Of a stretch of DNA of 64,000 nucleotides, positions 36,865-44,079 are shown piece by piece. Numbering within the stretch: position 1 is the stretch's first letter; each line of letters starts with the position of its first letter. A program made the translations under genes and the position numbers. The stretch spans positions 1,128,569-1,192,568 of the forward strand of contig NZ_LGCI01000005.1 in NCBI RefSeq assembly GCF_001281525.1, in the 5' to 3' direction. A model generated the notes under the pieces. That model made no database searches. It saw only the letters and a list, made by a program, of their open reading frames with translations, and was not told where the DNA came from. The stretch comes from Lysinibacillus macroides (GTDB lineage Bacteria > Bacillota > Bacilli > Bacillales_A > Planococcaceae).

Positions 36865-37179
36865 TTGAGTGCCGTTGTATATTTTATAATAATGCTACCA
36901 TTCCTGATATTTGCGATTGTTTTATCACAGGGGAAGGGAGCCTTTTTGCTGACAGGGTTTAATACGATGTCACAGAAAGAGCAGGAACAATATGATGAAA
37001 AAGCACTGGCAAAATTTATGGGGAAGGTCATGTATGGATACTGCTTTTGCCTATTATTATGTGCTCTGGGTGAACTTTTGTTCATACAATGGTTATTAGT
37101 AATTGGACTTAGCCTATTTGTAGTACTCACTATTTTTGTGCTTGTTTATACGAATACAGGTAATCGTTTTAAAGAATAA
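36865..37179 (+). CDS. DUF3784-like membrane protein
   Basis: 104 residues, with three hydrophobic helices (about 3-20, 52-70, 74-95) and the motif FLLTGFNTMSQKEQEQYDEKAL between helices one and two, which is typical of DUF3784 proteins of Firmicutes. TTG at 36865 is the better start: AAGGTGA lies seven bases upstream, while the GTG at 36859 is too close. Probably co-transcribed with the hydrolase. Function unknown. Confidence 0.8.
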   Translation: MSAVVYFIIMLPFLIFAIVLSQGKGAFLLTGFNTMSQKEQEQYDEKALAKFMGKVMYGYCFCLLLCALGELLFIQWLLVIGLSLFVVLTIFVLVYTNTGNRFKE

Positions 37180-37186
37180 TACAGTA

Positions 37187-37222
37187 AAAAGGGACTTGTT
37201 CAATGGAATAGCAAGTCCTTTT
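37187..37222 (+). terminator. Terminator after the DUF3784 gene
   Basis: AAAAGGGACTTG / CAAGTCCTTTT arms with a 13-base loop and TTTTCT after. Confidence 0.75.
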
Positions 37223-37246
37223 CTGTATTTCATTAAGCTTTTTTTA

Positions 37247-37265
37247 TGAGAATCATTATCATTGC
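37247..37265. promoter_or_regulatory. Orphan Fur-box-like site
   Basis: TGAGAATCATTATCATTGC contains TGAGAATCATTATCA, one mismatch from the 7-1-7 Fur motif TGATAAT-N-ATTATCA. No iron-uptake gene follows; the next ~200 bases look like gene remnants. Confidence 0.6.
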
Positions 37266-37467
37266 TTTTTAGAGCTTCAGCTTGAGAAAATCGTCCATAT
37301 TTTATTGGAGAAAAAGTAGAGCAACATGAGGAAGTTTTGTGATGGAACTGATTGTGCAGAATATAAGGAGGTCAAGCAGATATAATGGAAGAGGTATAGA
37401 TGATTAGACATTGGTCATAATAAAAAAGGTTTCACTTATAAAGGCTCAATGATGAGGAGGATGAACA
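37266..37467 (+). other. Gene debris without an intact ORF
   Basis: Short in-frame pieces with stops (for example ATG at 37327 giving MRKFCDGTDCAEYKEVKQI) and a GGAGGT-like site suggest a decayed gene downstream of the Fur-like box. I cannot identify the ancestor. Confidence 0.3.
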
Positions 37468-37620
37468 ATGAGTAGGTTCGAACAATTAGACCCAAAATCT
37501 CAAAAAATCCACCGCAACTGGTCAAGGATGAAGCATTCCAAAGCGCAAGTCAATGGCGAAACGGAGATTACACTCCATAACCGTCTCTTGCGAAGTGAAG
37601 CAAAGGCCCGACAGTTTTAA
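37468..37620 (+). CDS. Small YpzG-like protein
   Basis: Fifty residues (MSRFEQLDPKSQKIH, NWSRMKHSKAQVNGETEITL). The NW...QVNGETE pattern recalls the YpzG family of Bacillales small proteins, although I cannot confirm it. A GAGGAGGAT site lies seven bases upstream and a terminator follows at 37654, so it is likely expressed. The ORF at 35367 is a related, frameshifted copy. Confidence 0.6.
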   Translation: MSRFEQLDPKSQKIHRNWSRMKHSKAQVNGETEITLHNRLLRSEAKARQF

Positions 37621-37653
37621 TCATGCTAGACAAATAAGTGTAATCAAGCCCAA

Positions 37654-37687
37654 AAGCATCGAGATGAAAAATTCTCGATGTTTTTTA
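37654..37687 (+). terminator. Terminator after the YpzG-like gene
   Basis: AGCATCGAG / CTCGATGTT stem with a 12-base loop and TTTTTT. Confidence 0.8.
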
Positions 37688-37738
37688 TATGAGATTATAT
37701 ACTATACATACTACTTGAAAAATAAGGAGAGAATACCA

Positions 37739-37795
37739 TGAATATTCCGATTCCACTCTATTTACAGCCATTTGCAGAGGAAGAATTAGCATAAC
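37739..37795 (+). pseudogene. Short ORF with strong ribosome site, probable remnant
   Basis: ATG at 37739 follows AAGGAGAGAATACC and codes 18 residues (MNIPIPLYLQPFAEEELA) before a stop. Reading through the next in-frame stop (GAGGAGATATAG) suggests a longer ancestral gene that has decayed. Family not recognised. Confidence 0.35.
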
Positions 37796-37854
37796 CACTA
37801 GAGGAGATATAGGCGAGGATGCTGATAGCTACAGTGCTTTACAATATGAATAGT

Positions 37855-37891
37855 AAAAAGGACTGTAAGAAAATGCATGCTCACAGTCCTT
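37855..37891 (-). terminator. Terminator of metI-metC
   Basis: AAGGACTGT / ACAGTCCTT arms; on the minus strand followed by TTTTACT. Nine bases after the metC stop. Confidence 0.8.
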
Positions 37892-37899
37892 GAAGTGAA

Positions 37900-39060
37900 T
37901 TAAACTTGTGCAGCAATGTCTAATGCTTGTGCGAAATCGGCAATTAAATCATCTACATGCTCAAGCCCTACTGAAAAGCGTAAAAGTCCATCTGTAATCC
38001 CACGTTTTGCACGCTCCTCAGGCTCCATCGCAGCATGACTCATCTTTGCTGGATACGAAAGTATAGATTCTACACCGCCAAGAGAAACCGCAAAAACAGG
38101 AATGGTCATCGCTTCGACCAATGCCTTTGCAGCAGCATAGCTTGGCAAGCGGAAGGATAAGACAGCACCTGCGCTTGTACTTTGGCTTTGATGAATAGCA
38201 TAGCCAGGATGTGAGGCAAGTCCAGGATAATACACTTGCTCCACAACAGGGCTGGCAGCTAAAAATTCTGCAATTTTTTGTGCAGATTCAGCAGAACGAC
38301 TAAAGCGTACATCTGTTGTTTTGATGTTTTGTAGTAGTGTGAATGAATCCTGTACACCTAAAATATTACCGAATGAATTTTGGATAAAGTAGAGATCCTG
38401 ACCTAGCTTTTCATCGGCAGTAACCGTTAAGCCAGCAATAATATCAGAATGTCCAGATAAAAACTTCGTTGCACTATGAATGACGACATCTACACCAAGT
38501 TCTAGTGGGCGTTGGTGTAACGGTGTCATAAAAGTATTATCCAAGAATGTAAGGCAGTGGTGTTGCTTGGCAAGCGCCACTACACCACGAATATCTGTAA
38601 TGCCTAACATTGGATTTGATGGTGTTTCCATATAAAGTAGTTTTGTAGCTGGCGTGATTGCTGCTTCTACAGCTGCTAGATCCGTAAAATCTACAAATGT
38701 ATGGGAAATCCCAAAGCGCGGCAACACCTTTGTTACAAAACGATAGGTTCCACCATAAACATCCTCAGTCATGACGATATGATCTCCCTGCGATAACAGC
38801 ATTAATGCTGCTGACACAGCAGCGATACCAGATGAAAAAGCATGGGCACGAACGCCACCCTCAAGCTCTGCTACAGCTTTTTCTAACGCATCTCTTGTAG
38901 GGTTGCCTGAACGAGCATAATCATATTCTCCAAATTCATCTATACTTTCTTGATGGAAAGTAGAGGACAGATACATCGGGACGTTAACAGCCCCTTTTTT
39001 ATTACTATAGCCATCACGAACACCTGCGTGAATGAGGCTTGTTTCAATACGTTGCTTCAT
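37900..39060 (-). CDS. metC: Cystathionine beta-lyase-type PLP enzyme
   Basis: 386 residues, Cys/Met metabolism PLP family. YARSGNPTRDALE, AFSSGIAAVSAAL, YMETPSNPMLGI and SATKFLSGHSDIIAG (PLP Lys) are present, with the SLGGVESILSYPAKMSHA C-terminal block. It converts cystathionine to homocysteine if the assignment is right; gamma-lyase activity is an alternative. I chose ATG 39060 over the preceding TTG at 39063 because AAGAGG is better spaced. Directly follows metI, as in the B. subtilis metIC operon. Confidence 0.9.
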   Translation of the reverse strand: MKQRIETSLIHAGVRDGYSNKKGAVNVPMYLSSTFHQESIDEFGEYDYARSGNPTRDALEKAVAELEGGVRAHAFSSGIAAVSAALMLLSQGDHIVMTEDVYGGTYRFVTKVLPRFGISHTFVDFTDLAAVEAAITPATKLLYMETPSNPMLGITDIRGVVALAKQHHCLTFLDNTFMTPLHQRPLELGVDVVIHSATKFLSGHSDIIAGLTVTADEKLGQDLYFIQNSFGNILGVQDSFTLLQNIKTTDVRFSRSAESAQKIAEFLAASPVVEQVYYPGLASHPGYAIHQSQSTSAGAVLSFRLPSYAAAKALVEAMTIPVFAVSLGGVESILSYPAKMSHAAMEPEERAKRGITDGLLRFSVGLEHVDDLIADFAQALDIAAQV

Positions 39061-39063
39061 CAA

Positions 39064-40179
39064 TTACGCCTCTTTTCTTAGGATATCAAATACTTGTCGT
39101 AAGTCTGCAATTAAATCCTCTGCCTCCTCAATACCAACAGAGAAGCGCAGTAAACGATCACATACGCCACGCTCAACACGCTCTTCATATGGCATATCTG
39201 CATGTGTTTGTGTAGCAGGATACGTAATAAAGCTTTCAACACCGCCAAGACTTTCAGCAAACGTAATTAATTTTAAGTTGCGCAGGAATGGGTCAACCCA
39301 CTCAGGCTTTTGCAGGCGGAAGGATAGCATACCACCTTTTCCTGTATACAGCACATCTGTTACAAGCTCTTCTTCCTCTAAATAAGCAGCAATTGCTTTG
39401 GCATTTGCATCATGCTGTTTTAAGCGTAGATGCATTGTTTTTAAGCCACGAATTAGCAACCATGCATCCATTGCACCTAGCACCATACCGCTACCATTAT
39501 GAATAAAGCCAATACGCTCAGCTAATTCTGCGCCCTTTACCACTACAAGACCTGCTAGTACATCATTATGCCCTCCGATATATTTTGTCGCAGAATGAAG
39601 GACAATATCTGCACCTAATTCAATAGGGCGCTGGAAGTATGGTGTATAAAACGTATTATCAACAATTAATAATAGATCATGCTTCTGTGCTAGCTCAGCA
39701 TATAATTGTAAATCAAATTCCTGCATTAATGGATTTGTTGGTGTTTCAATGAATAATGCACGTGTATTGGCTGTGATTAACGCCTCCACCTGCTCCACGG
39801 CTTCAAATTTTGAATAAACAGGCTTAATATTATAGGTTTCCTCAAAGAAGCCAAATAGTCGGTATGTACCCCCATATAAATCATCAGGGACTACTAGCTC
39901 ATCGCCTGGTTTAAATAAGGAAAGCACTAATTGAATGGCTGCCATCCCAGAGCTACAGGCAAAGCCCATATCGCCGCCCTCTAAATCTGCAATGCCTGCC
40001 TCTAAAAGGGTACGTGTTGGGTTTTTTGTACGTGTATAGTCAAAGCCAGTAGATTCACCAATTCCAGTATGCTTATAGGCAGTTGATAAATGAATGGGCG
40101 GGCTCACAGCACCTGTTGCGGGGTCACTTAAATTTCCTAATTGTACGAGTTTTGTTTCAATGCTTCTGTTTATTGTCAT
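39064..40179 (-). CDS. metI: Cystathionine gamma-synthase / O-acetylhomoserine thiolyase
   Basis: 371 residues. YTRTKNPTRTLLE, FACSSGMAAIQL, FIETPTNPLMQEFD and SATKYIGGHNDVLAG (PLP Lys) mark the family; the SLGGVESFITYPATQTHADMP tail is typical of MetI/MetB. It joins an activated homoserine to cysteine (or sulfide). It is upstream of and adjacent to metC in one minus-strand operon. No SAM (S-box) riboswitch, the usual control of metIC in B. subtilis, is seen in the 280 bases upstream; a perfect 12-bp-arm palindrome is there instead. Confidence 0.92.
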   Translation of the reverse strand: MTINRSIETKLVQLGNLSDPATGAVSPPIHLSTAYKHTGIGESTGFDYTRTKNPTRTLLEAGIADLEGGDMGFACSSGMAAIQLVLSLFKPGDELVVPDDLYGGTYRLFGFFEETYNIKPVYSKFEAVEQVEALITANTRALFIETPTNPLMQEFDLQLYAELAQKHDLLLIVDNTFYTPYFQRPIELGADIVLHSATKYIGGHNDVLAGLVVVKGAELAERIGFIHNGSGMVLGAMDAWLLIRGLKTMHLRLKQHDANAKAIAAYLEEEELVTDVLYTGKGGMLSFRLQKPEWVDPFLRNLKLITFAESLGGVESFITYPATQTHADMPYEERVERGVCDRLLRFSVGIEEAEDLIADLRQVFDILRKEA

Positions 40180-40203
40180 AATGTCACTCTTTTCTCTAAT
40201 GCT

Positions 40204-40235
40204 GAATTAAAAGCGACCATATACGCTTTTAATTC
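40204..40235. repeat. Perfect palindrome in the metI leader
   Basis: GAATTAAAAGCG, eight-base spacer, CGCTTTTAATTC, located 25-56 bases before the metI ATG. There is no U-tract on the minus strand, so it is not a terminator. It may be a repressor operator or an mRNA hairpin. Confidence 0.7.
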
Positions 40236-40326
40236 ATTGTATTTTCAATAATTGTTATCAATTTAACATGTATGGAAAAGAAGAACAAGGGTGATTTCTG
40301 AAAATTAGCGGGATTATTGCTAGTTA

Positions 40327-40349
40327 ATCTCCTAGGAATAGTAGGAGAT
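40327..40349. repeat. Short inverted repeat upstream of metI
   Basis: ATCTCCTA, seven bases, TAGGAGAT. No gene or U-tract is attached. Function unknown. Confidence 0.4.
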
Positions 40350-40420
40350 ATGGAATAGAGGGTGGGGAACATACTGTATGGGCGTCTGCTTCTACATAAA
40401 GGCAAATACGTGCTCCAGAC

Positions 40421-40458
40421 AAAAAATCTGCCTCATGTATGCATGAGACAGATTTTTA
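40421..40458 (-). terminator. Terminator of mscL
   Basis: AAAAATCTG.CTCATG / CATGAG.CAGATTTTT arms with a four-base loop; T-run on the minus strand. It ends five bases after the mscL stop. Confidence 0.85.
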
Positions 40459-40462
40459 AGCA

Positions 40463-40852
40463 TTATGCTTTTTCTTGCTTTAATAAATCGCGAATTTCCT
40501 TTAGTAGCTCTTCCTTTGCATCCAGTTCAGGTGTTGGTTCCTCAACGACCGCTTCTTCCTTTTTACGTGTTAGCTTGGTCATAATTCGTAAGGCCATAAA
40601 AATCGCAAAGGCAATAATTAAAAAATCAAGAATGGATTGCAAAAATACCCCTAATTGGATTTGGGCTTCACCTGAGCCGTACACAAAGCTTTTCGTTAAA
40701 TCAATGCCACCTGTTAATACACCTACTAATGGCATAATAATATTTTCAACTAAGGAGGTTACAATTTTACCGAAAGCACCCCCAATAACAACTGCTACAG
40801 CGAGATCGATAATATTGCCTTTCATCGCAAATTCTTTAAAGTCTTTCCACAA
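40463..40852 (-). CDS. mscL: Large-conductance mechanosensitive channel
   Basis: 129 residues, the normal MscL length. [31 protein letters not shown] forms the N-terminal helix and TM1 with the small-residue gate; TM2 is near residues 70-95 ([17 protein letters not shown]), and a charged C-terminal helix ends the protein. The start is TTG with GGGAGGA seven bases upstream; the longer open frame extends into a GC-rich structured leader. It relieves turgor during hypo-osmotic shock. Confidence 0.94.
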   Translation of the reverse strand: MWKDFKEFAMKGNIIDLAVAVVIGGAFGKIVTSLVENIIMPLVGVLTGGIDLTKSFVYGSGEAQIQLGVFLQSILDFLIIAFAIFMALRIMTKLTRKKEEAVVEEPTPELDAKEELLKEIRDLLKQEKA

Positions 40853-40880
40853 AATAAATTCCTCCCTATTTTTATCCCGT

Positions 40881-40980
40881 ATTAATAGGCTGTAAGACCC
40901 CCGATAAACACGGGGACCAACAGCCTGTAATAAAGCGTGGTGAAACGTCCAATCAGTGGGGCCCGTGCGAAACCCCATTC
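40881..40980 (-). ncRNA. GC-rich structured leader upstream of mscL
   Basis: In otherwise AT-rich DNA, two strong helices occur: AGGCTGT (40887-40893) with ACAGCCT (40920-40926) enclosing CCCCG/CGGGG (40899-40903 with 40911-40915), and TGGGG/CCCCA (40957-40961 with 40973-40977). The block lies within 130 bases upstream of mscL on the minus strand. It does not match a riboswitch class I know. It could be a cis-regulatory RNA, a small RNA or a dispersed repeat; strand is uncertain. Confidence 0.4.
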
Positions 40981-40984
40981 ATTA

Positions 40985-41260
40985 AAGATTCACTTTATCC
41001 ATTTAAAAGAAATCAATTTGTATTTTACTATATTTTTCCCAACCATTTCAACTGGATTCGTAGTGGAAATGATTTCTCTTCCTTCAATCAATGGAAGATG
41101 TCCGTTTCAATATAGAGCGAATTCAATACGTCTTTTTCCTGCTTAAATGAAGAGAAAATCTTGAGACGATTTCCAACATCGTACTATTGATGAAAAGATA
41201 TACTACATTTATCAGTAAGTTTGGTAAGATGAAAGAAGAATACTGAATTAGGTGTGACAT
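40985..41260 (+). other. Gap before the transglycosylase gene
   Basis: 276 bases without a supported gene. No clear terminator or promoter consensus stands out. Confidence 0.5.
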
Positions 41261-41959
41261 ATGGCAAAGAAAAAGAACAATAAACCGATGTTATCATCCG
41301 CCACAAAAAAGGGTATGATAGCGTTATTACTCCCAATAGCAATAACCGTGTATGTCCTTACCTTTTTTGCGTGGAAGGAGCTACAAACATTACCGATTTT
41401 CGAAAAACTTGCCCAGCAAAAGGCAATGGAAGAGATTCAACAACAATTCGATATGAATATCCCAGAGCAATTTATTCCTATCTATGTAGCGGCAGAGGAA
41501 AAATACGGTGTGCCCTGGACATTACTAGCTGCTCATCATCGTATAGAAACGCGCTTTTCTACCATGAAATCAATGGTATCATCCGCTGGCGCAGAAGGGC
41601 ACTTACAATTTATGCCTTGTACCTTCGTGGGCTGGCAGCATCCTACTTGTACTGGGTTAGGGAAAGGCAATATACCGAAGGCGGAGCTCATGAATCCCGC
41701 CATTATTGAAAAATATGGTGGCTATGGCGTAGATGCCAATGGTGACGGCCTTGCAGATCCCTATGATATTGAAGATGCGGTCTTTAGTGCTGCCAATTAT
41801 TTAGCTAACTCGGGTGCCGCCAGTGGCGATATTCAACAAGCTGTTTTTCAATACAACCATAGTGATGAATATGTAGAGAATGTGCTCTATTACTTTCAAT
41901 TATACAACGACTATCGCGATGAGCTGAAAGCAGCACTGCTGATGAATAATGAAAAATAA
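41261..41959 (+). CDS. Membrane-anchored lytic transglycosylase (SLT-like)
   Basis: 232 residues. An N-terminal transmembrane anchor (about 20-40) is followed by a lysozyme-like domain: KYGVPWTLLAAHHRIETRF contains the probable catalytic Glu, GAEGHLQFMPCTFVGW is the SLT GxxGxMQFMP-type motif, and DPYDIEDAVFSAANYLANSG fits the downstream helix. It should cleave peptidoglycan glycan strands from the outer membrane face. GTGTGACAT precedes the ATG, a weak site. Ends at a bidirectional terminator. Confidence 0.86.
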   Translation: MAKKKNNKPMLSSATKKGMIALLLPIAITVYVLTFFAWKELQTLPIFEKLAQQKAMEEIQQQFDMNIPEQFIPIYVAAEEKYGVPWTLLAAHHRIETRFSTMKSMVSSAGAEGHLQFMPCTFVGWQHPTCTGLGKGNIPKAELMNPAIIEKYGGYGVDANGDGLADPYDIEDAVFSAANYLANSGAASGDIQQAVFQYNHSDEYVENVLYYFQLYNDYRDELKAALLMNNEK

Positions 41960-41987
41960 AGAGCCACCCTAATGGATGGCTCTTCAT
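41958..41987. terminator. Bidirectional terminator
   Basis: AGAGCCA / TGGCTCT stem between the converging transglycosylase and GlsB-type genes. Confidence 0.7.
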
Positions 41988-41994
41988 TACATAT

Positions 41995-42252
41995 TTAAGT
42001 TGCTTTACGCATACCCTTTAGAATAAGGCTTACAATAAAGATCAGTACAATCGCACCGATTAATGCAGGGAATACGTAGAAATCACTAACTCGCCAGCCC
42101 CAGTTACCTAAAATCATACTACCAATCCAAGAACCAACAATCCCGGCAATAATATTCCCGATGATGCCACCAGGTACATCCTTACCTAAAATTACGCCTG
42201 CTAACCAACCTAAAATCCCACCGATGATTAAATACCAAATGAAACTAATCAT
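41995..42252 (-). CDS. GlsB/YeaQ/YmgE-family small membrane protein
   Basis: 85 residues with three Gly-rich transmembrane helices: WYLIIGGILGWLAGVILG, GIIGNIIAGIVGSWIGSMIL and ALIGAIVLIFIVSLIL. This matches the transglycosylase-associated (PF04226) family, often stress-induced. AAGGAGAT precedes the ATG. Despite the family name it has no enzymatic motif. It stands alone. Confidence 0.9.
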   Translation of the reverse strand: MISFIWYLIIGGILGWLAGVILGKDVPGGIIGNIIAGIVGSWIGSMILGNWGWRVSDFYVFPALIGAIVLIFIVSLILKGMRKAT

Positions 42253-42584
42253 TATTTTTCATCTCCTTAAATTAAGATATAATGGCGATTACTTAGTTAT
42301 ACCCTGAATAAAGCAGATTAAACGCTATCCGCTTTTTTAGTAATTATTACATGCTTTTTTTGGATAGTAGATGGCTTTTTCCAACAGTTACTTTCATCTA
42401 CATAAATCGCTGTAAACTTGAGCAAATTAACTACAATAGCCTATATCTTGTACATAGCATGATTTCATCGCTTACTCCTATCATATGTTCAACAAAAAAA
42501 TTTGTACCAGCCTCTCTTCAATATGGAAACTTCCGATTTGGATCATAATGAATAAAAAAAGTATATATAAAATTAAAAAATAGT

Positions 42585-42613
42585 TTGAAAATTTTGTGAC
42601 AAATCACTATAAT
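42585..42613 (+). promoter_or_regulatory. Strong promoter for the 35-residue membrane peptide
   Basis: TTGAAA at 42585-42590, 17 bases, TATAAT at 42608-42613; 23 bases before the small ORF. The preceding gap (42253-42584) shows no gene. Confidence 0.8.
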
Positions 42614-42636
42614 AATAAAAAAGGAGAGTGATTGAG

Positions 42637-42744
42637 ATGGATATGGCTGTTATGAAACGTTTAAATCGACAAGGTTTTCTTATTGCAGGGTTGCATTTAT
42701 TAGTTATGCTGAATTTTGCAGCTGAATTTTTATACGTATCGTAA
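42637..42744 (+). CDS. 35-residue hydrophobic membrane peptide
   Basis: MDMAVMKRLNRQGFLIAG followed by a hydrophobic run (LHLLVMLNFAAEFLYVS): a positively charged N-terminus and one probable transmembrane helix (about 13-33). Support for translation: AAAGGAGAG seven bases upstream and a near-consensus promoter. A terminator follows at 42788. I know no family; candidates are a small regulatory or stress membrane protein, or a type I toxin-like peptide, although no antisense RNA is evident. Confidence 0.6.
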   Translation: MDMAVMKRLNRQGFLIAGLHLLVMLNFAAEFLYVS

Positions 42745-42770
42745 TTAACTACTATAGAAAGGTGAATACA

Positions 42771-42788
42771 ATGTTTATTCAATCTTAA
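42771..42788 (+). other. Five-codon minigene before a terminator
   Basis: GAAAGGTGAATACA precedes ATG TTT ATT CAA TCT TAA, whose stop touches the terminator hairpin. It could be a leader peptide affecting read-through into the downstream gene. Very short, so chance is possible. Confidence 0.25.
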
Positions 42789-42837
42789 AACAATCGTGAA
42801 GGCTTTACTTAGCCGTTGCTCACGGTTGTTTTTATTT
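42788..42837 (+). terminator. Terminator/attenuator before the PLP-enzyme gene
   Basis: ACAATCGTGA / TCACGGTTGT arms (one G-U) followed by TTTTATTTTT, 67 bases before the next start. Confidence 0.75.
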
Positions 42838-42903
42838 TTGCTGAAAAGAGGGATTGGTCTGTTAAATGTCAAATACATAGTACATACAAAGGGGGGCGAT
42901 GGT

Positions 42904-44079
42904 ATGATAGCAAGACTCGATCAAGCATTTTATCATTTGGAACGACCATTTGCTTGGCTGGACTTAGATGCGTTAGATAAAAATATTCAAACGGTGCACA
43001 ATGCTTGTGGTGAAAAACAAATTCGAATTGCGACAAAATCCATTCGTTCTGTGGAGGTGCTGCGCTATATCCAAAAGAATCTTGCGAATGTTGTAGGCTT
43101 GATGACATTCACGGCAGCAGAAACGATTTATCTATTAGAACAGCATTTTGATGACGTATTGCTCGGCTATCCCGTTATGGAGGAGTCGGCGATTCAACGC
43201 TTATTACATTTTGTAAAAAATGGAAAAACCGTTACTTTTATGGTGGATCGACCTGAGCATATCCACCTATTAGCAAAGCTGGGGGAGGAAATGGATGTAC
43301 GTGTGCAGGTTTGCATTGATATGAATGTCTCCACTGATTTTAAACTATTGTATTTTGGTACGAAGCGTTCTTCCTTGCATTCCCTTGAGCTATTAACATC
43401 GTTTTTACAAGTTATTCAACAGCATCCTATAATTGAAGTTGTTGGCGCGATGGGCTATGAAGCTCAAATTGCAGGTGTTGGTAATCGTCCTGCAAATGCT
43501 TTAAAAGGTAGGTTGATTGAAACGATGCAAAGACAGGCCAAAAAGCAAGTGACTCAATTTCGTCGCTTCGCCGTTGCCCATATTAAGGCTTATTTTCCGA
43601 ATCTTCGCTTTGTCAATGGAGGAGGGTCAGGTAGTATGCACTATACAGCCCAGCAAAAAGAGGTGACCGAAATAACAGTGGGCTCCGCATTTTATGCACC
43701 TGCATTGTTTGACCAATTTACACATTTGCAGCTAGCAAAAGCAGCCGGGTTTGCATTACGTGTTACAAGAAAGCCTGACAAGGATATTGTTGTTTGTCAT
43801 GGTGGTGGTTATACCGCTTCTGGTGCAATTGGTAGTGATCGTTTACCTGTATTCTATGAACCTGCTACATTTGCATATCTTAGCTTAGAAGGAGCAGGGG
43901 AGGTGCAAACGCCTGTTAAAGTAAAGGGAAGACAGCTGCAGATGGGCGATACAATTTATTTTCGACATGCCAAGGCTGGCGAGCTTTGTGAGCGCTTTCA
44001 AGTATTGCATAGTATTCGTGGAGATAAGTATATGGGACCTTACACCACATATAGGGGGGATGGACAATGTTTTCTATAG
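42904..44079 (+). CDS. Amino acid deaminase/aldolase, alanine-racemase fold PLP enzyme
   Basis: 391 residues, fold-type III PLP enzyme. FAWLDLDALDKNIQ and IRIATKSIRSVEVLRYI carry the Schiff-base Lys45; FVNGGGSGSMHYT is the phosphate-binding Gly-rich loop, and CHGGGYTASG lies near the C-terminal domain. It resembles D-threonine aldolase/D-serine dehydratase-type proteins more than true alanine racemase. GGGGGGC precedes the ATG at 42904. It overlaps the next gene by 13 bases, so the two enzymes likely act together. Confidence 0.85.
   Translation: MIARLDQAFYHLERPFAWLDLDALDKNIQTVHNACGEKQIRIATKSIRSVEVLRYIQKNLANVVGLMTFTAAETIYLLEQHFDDVLLGYPVMEESAIQRLLHFVKNGKTVTFMVDRPEHIHLLAKLGEEMDVRVQVCIDMNVSTDFKLLYFGTKRSSLHSLELLTSFLQVIQQHPIIEVVGAMGYEAQIAGVGNRPANALKGRLIETMQRQAKKQVTQFRRFAVAHIKAYFPNLRFVNGGGSGSMHYTAQQKEVTEITVGSAFYAPALFDQFTHLQLAKAAGFALRVTRKPDKDIVVCHGGGYTASGAIGSDRLPVFYEPATFAYLSLEGAGEVQTPVKVKGRQLQMGDTIYFRHAKAGELCERFQVLHSIRGDKYMGPYTTYRGDGQCFL

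Noticed and set aside
40853-40978. N-terminal extension of mscL
   Set aside because: The extra codons run through GC-rich stem-loops. MscL has a standard length from the TTG at 40852, which has a good ribosome site.
42796-42903. Upstream extension of the PLP enzyme
   Set aside because: It would start inside the terminator hairpin; ATG 42904 follows GGGGGGC and gives the family N-terminus.
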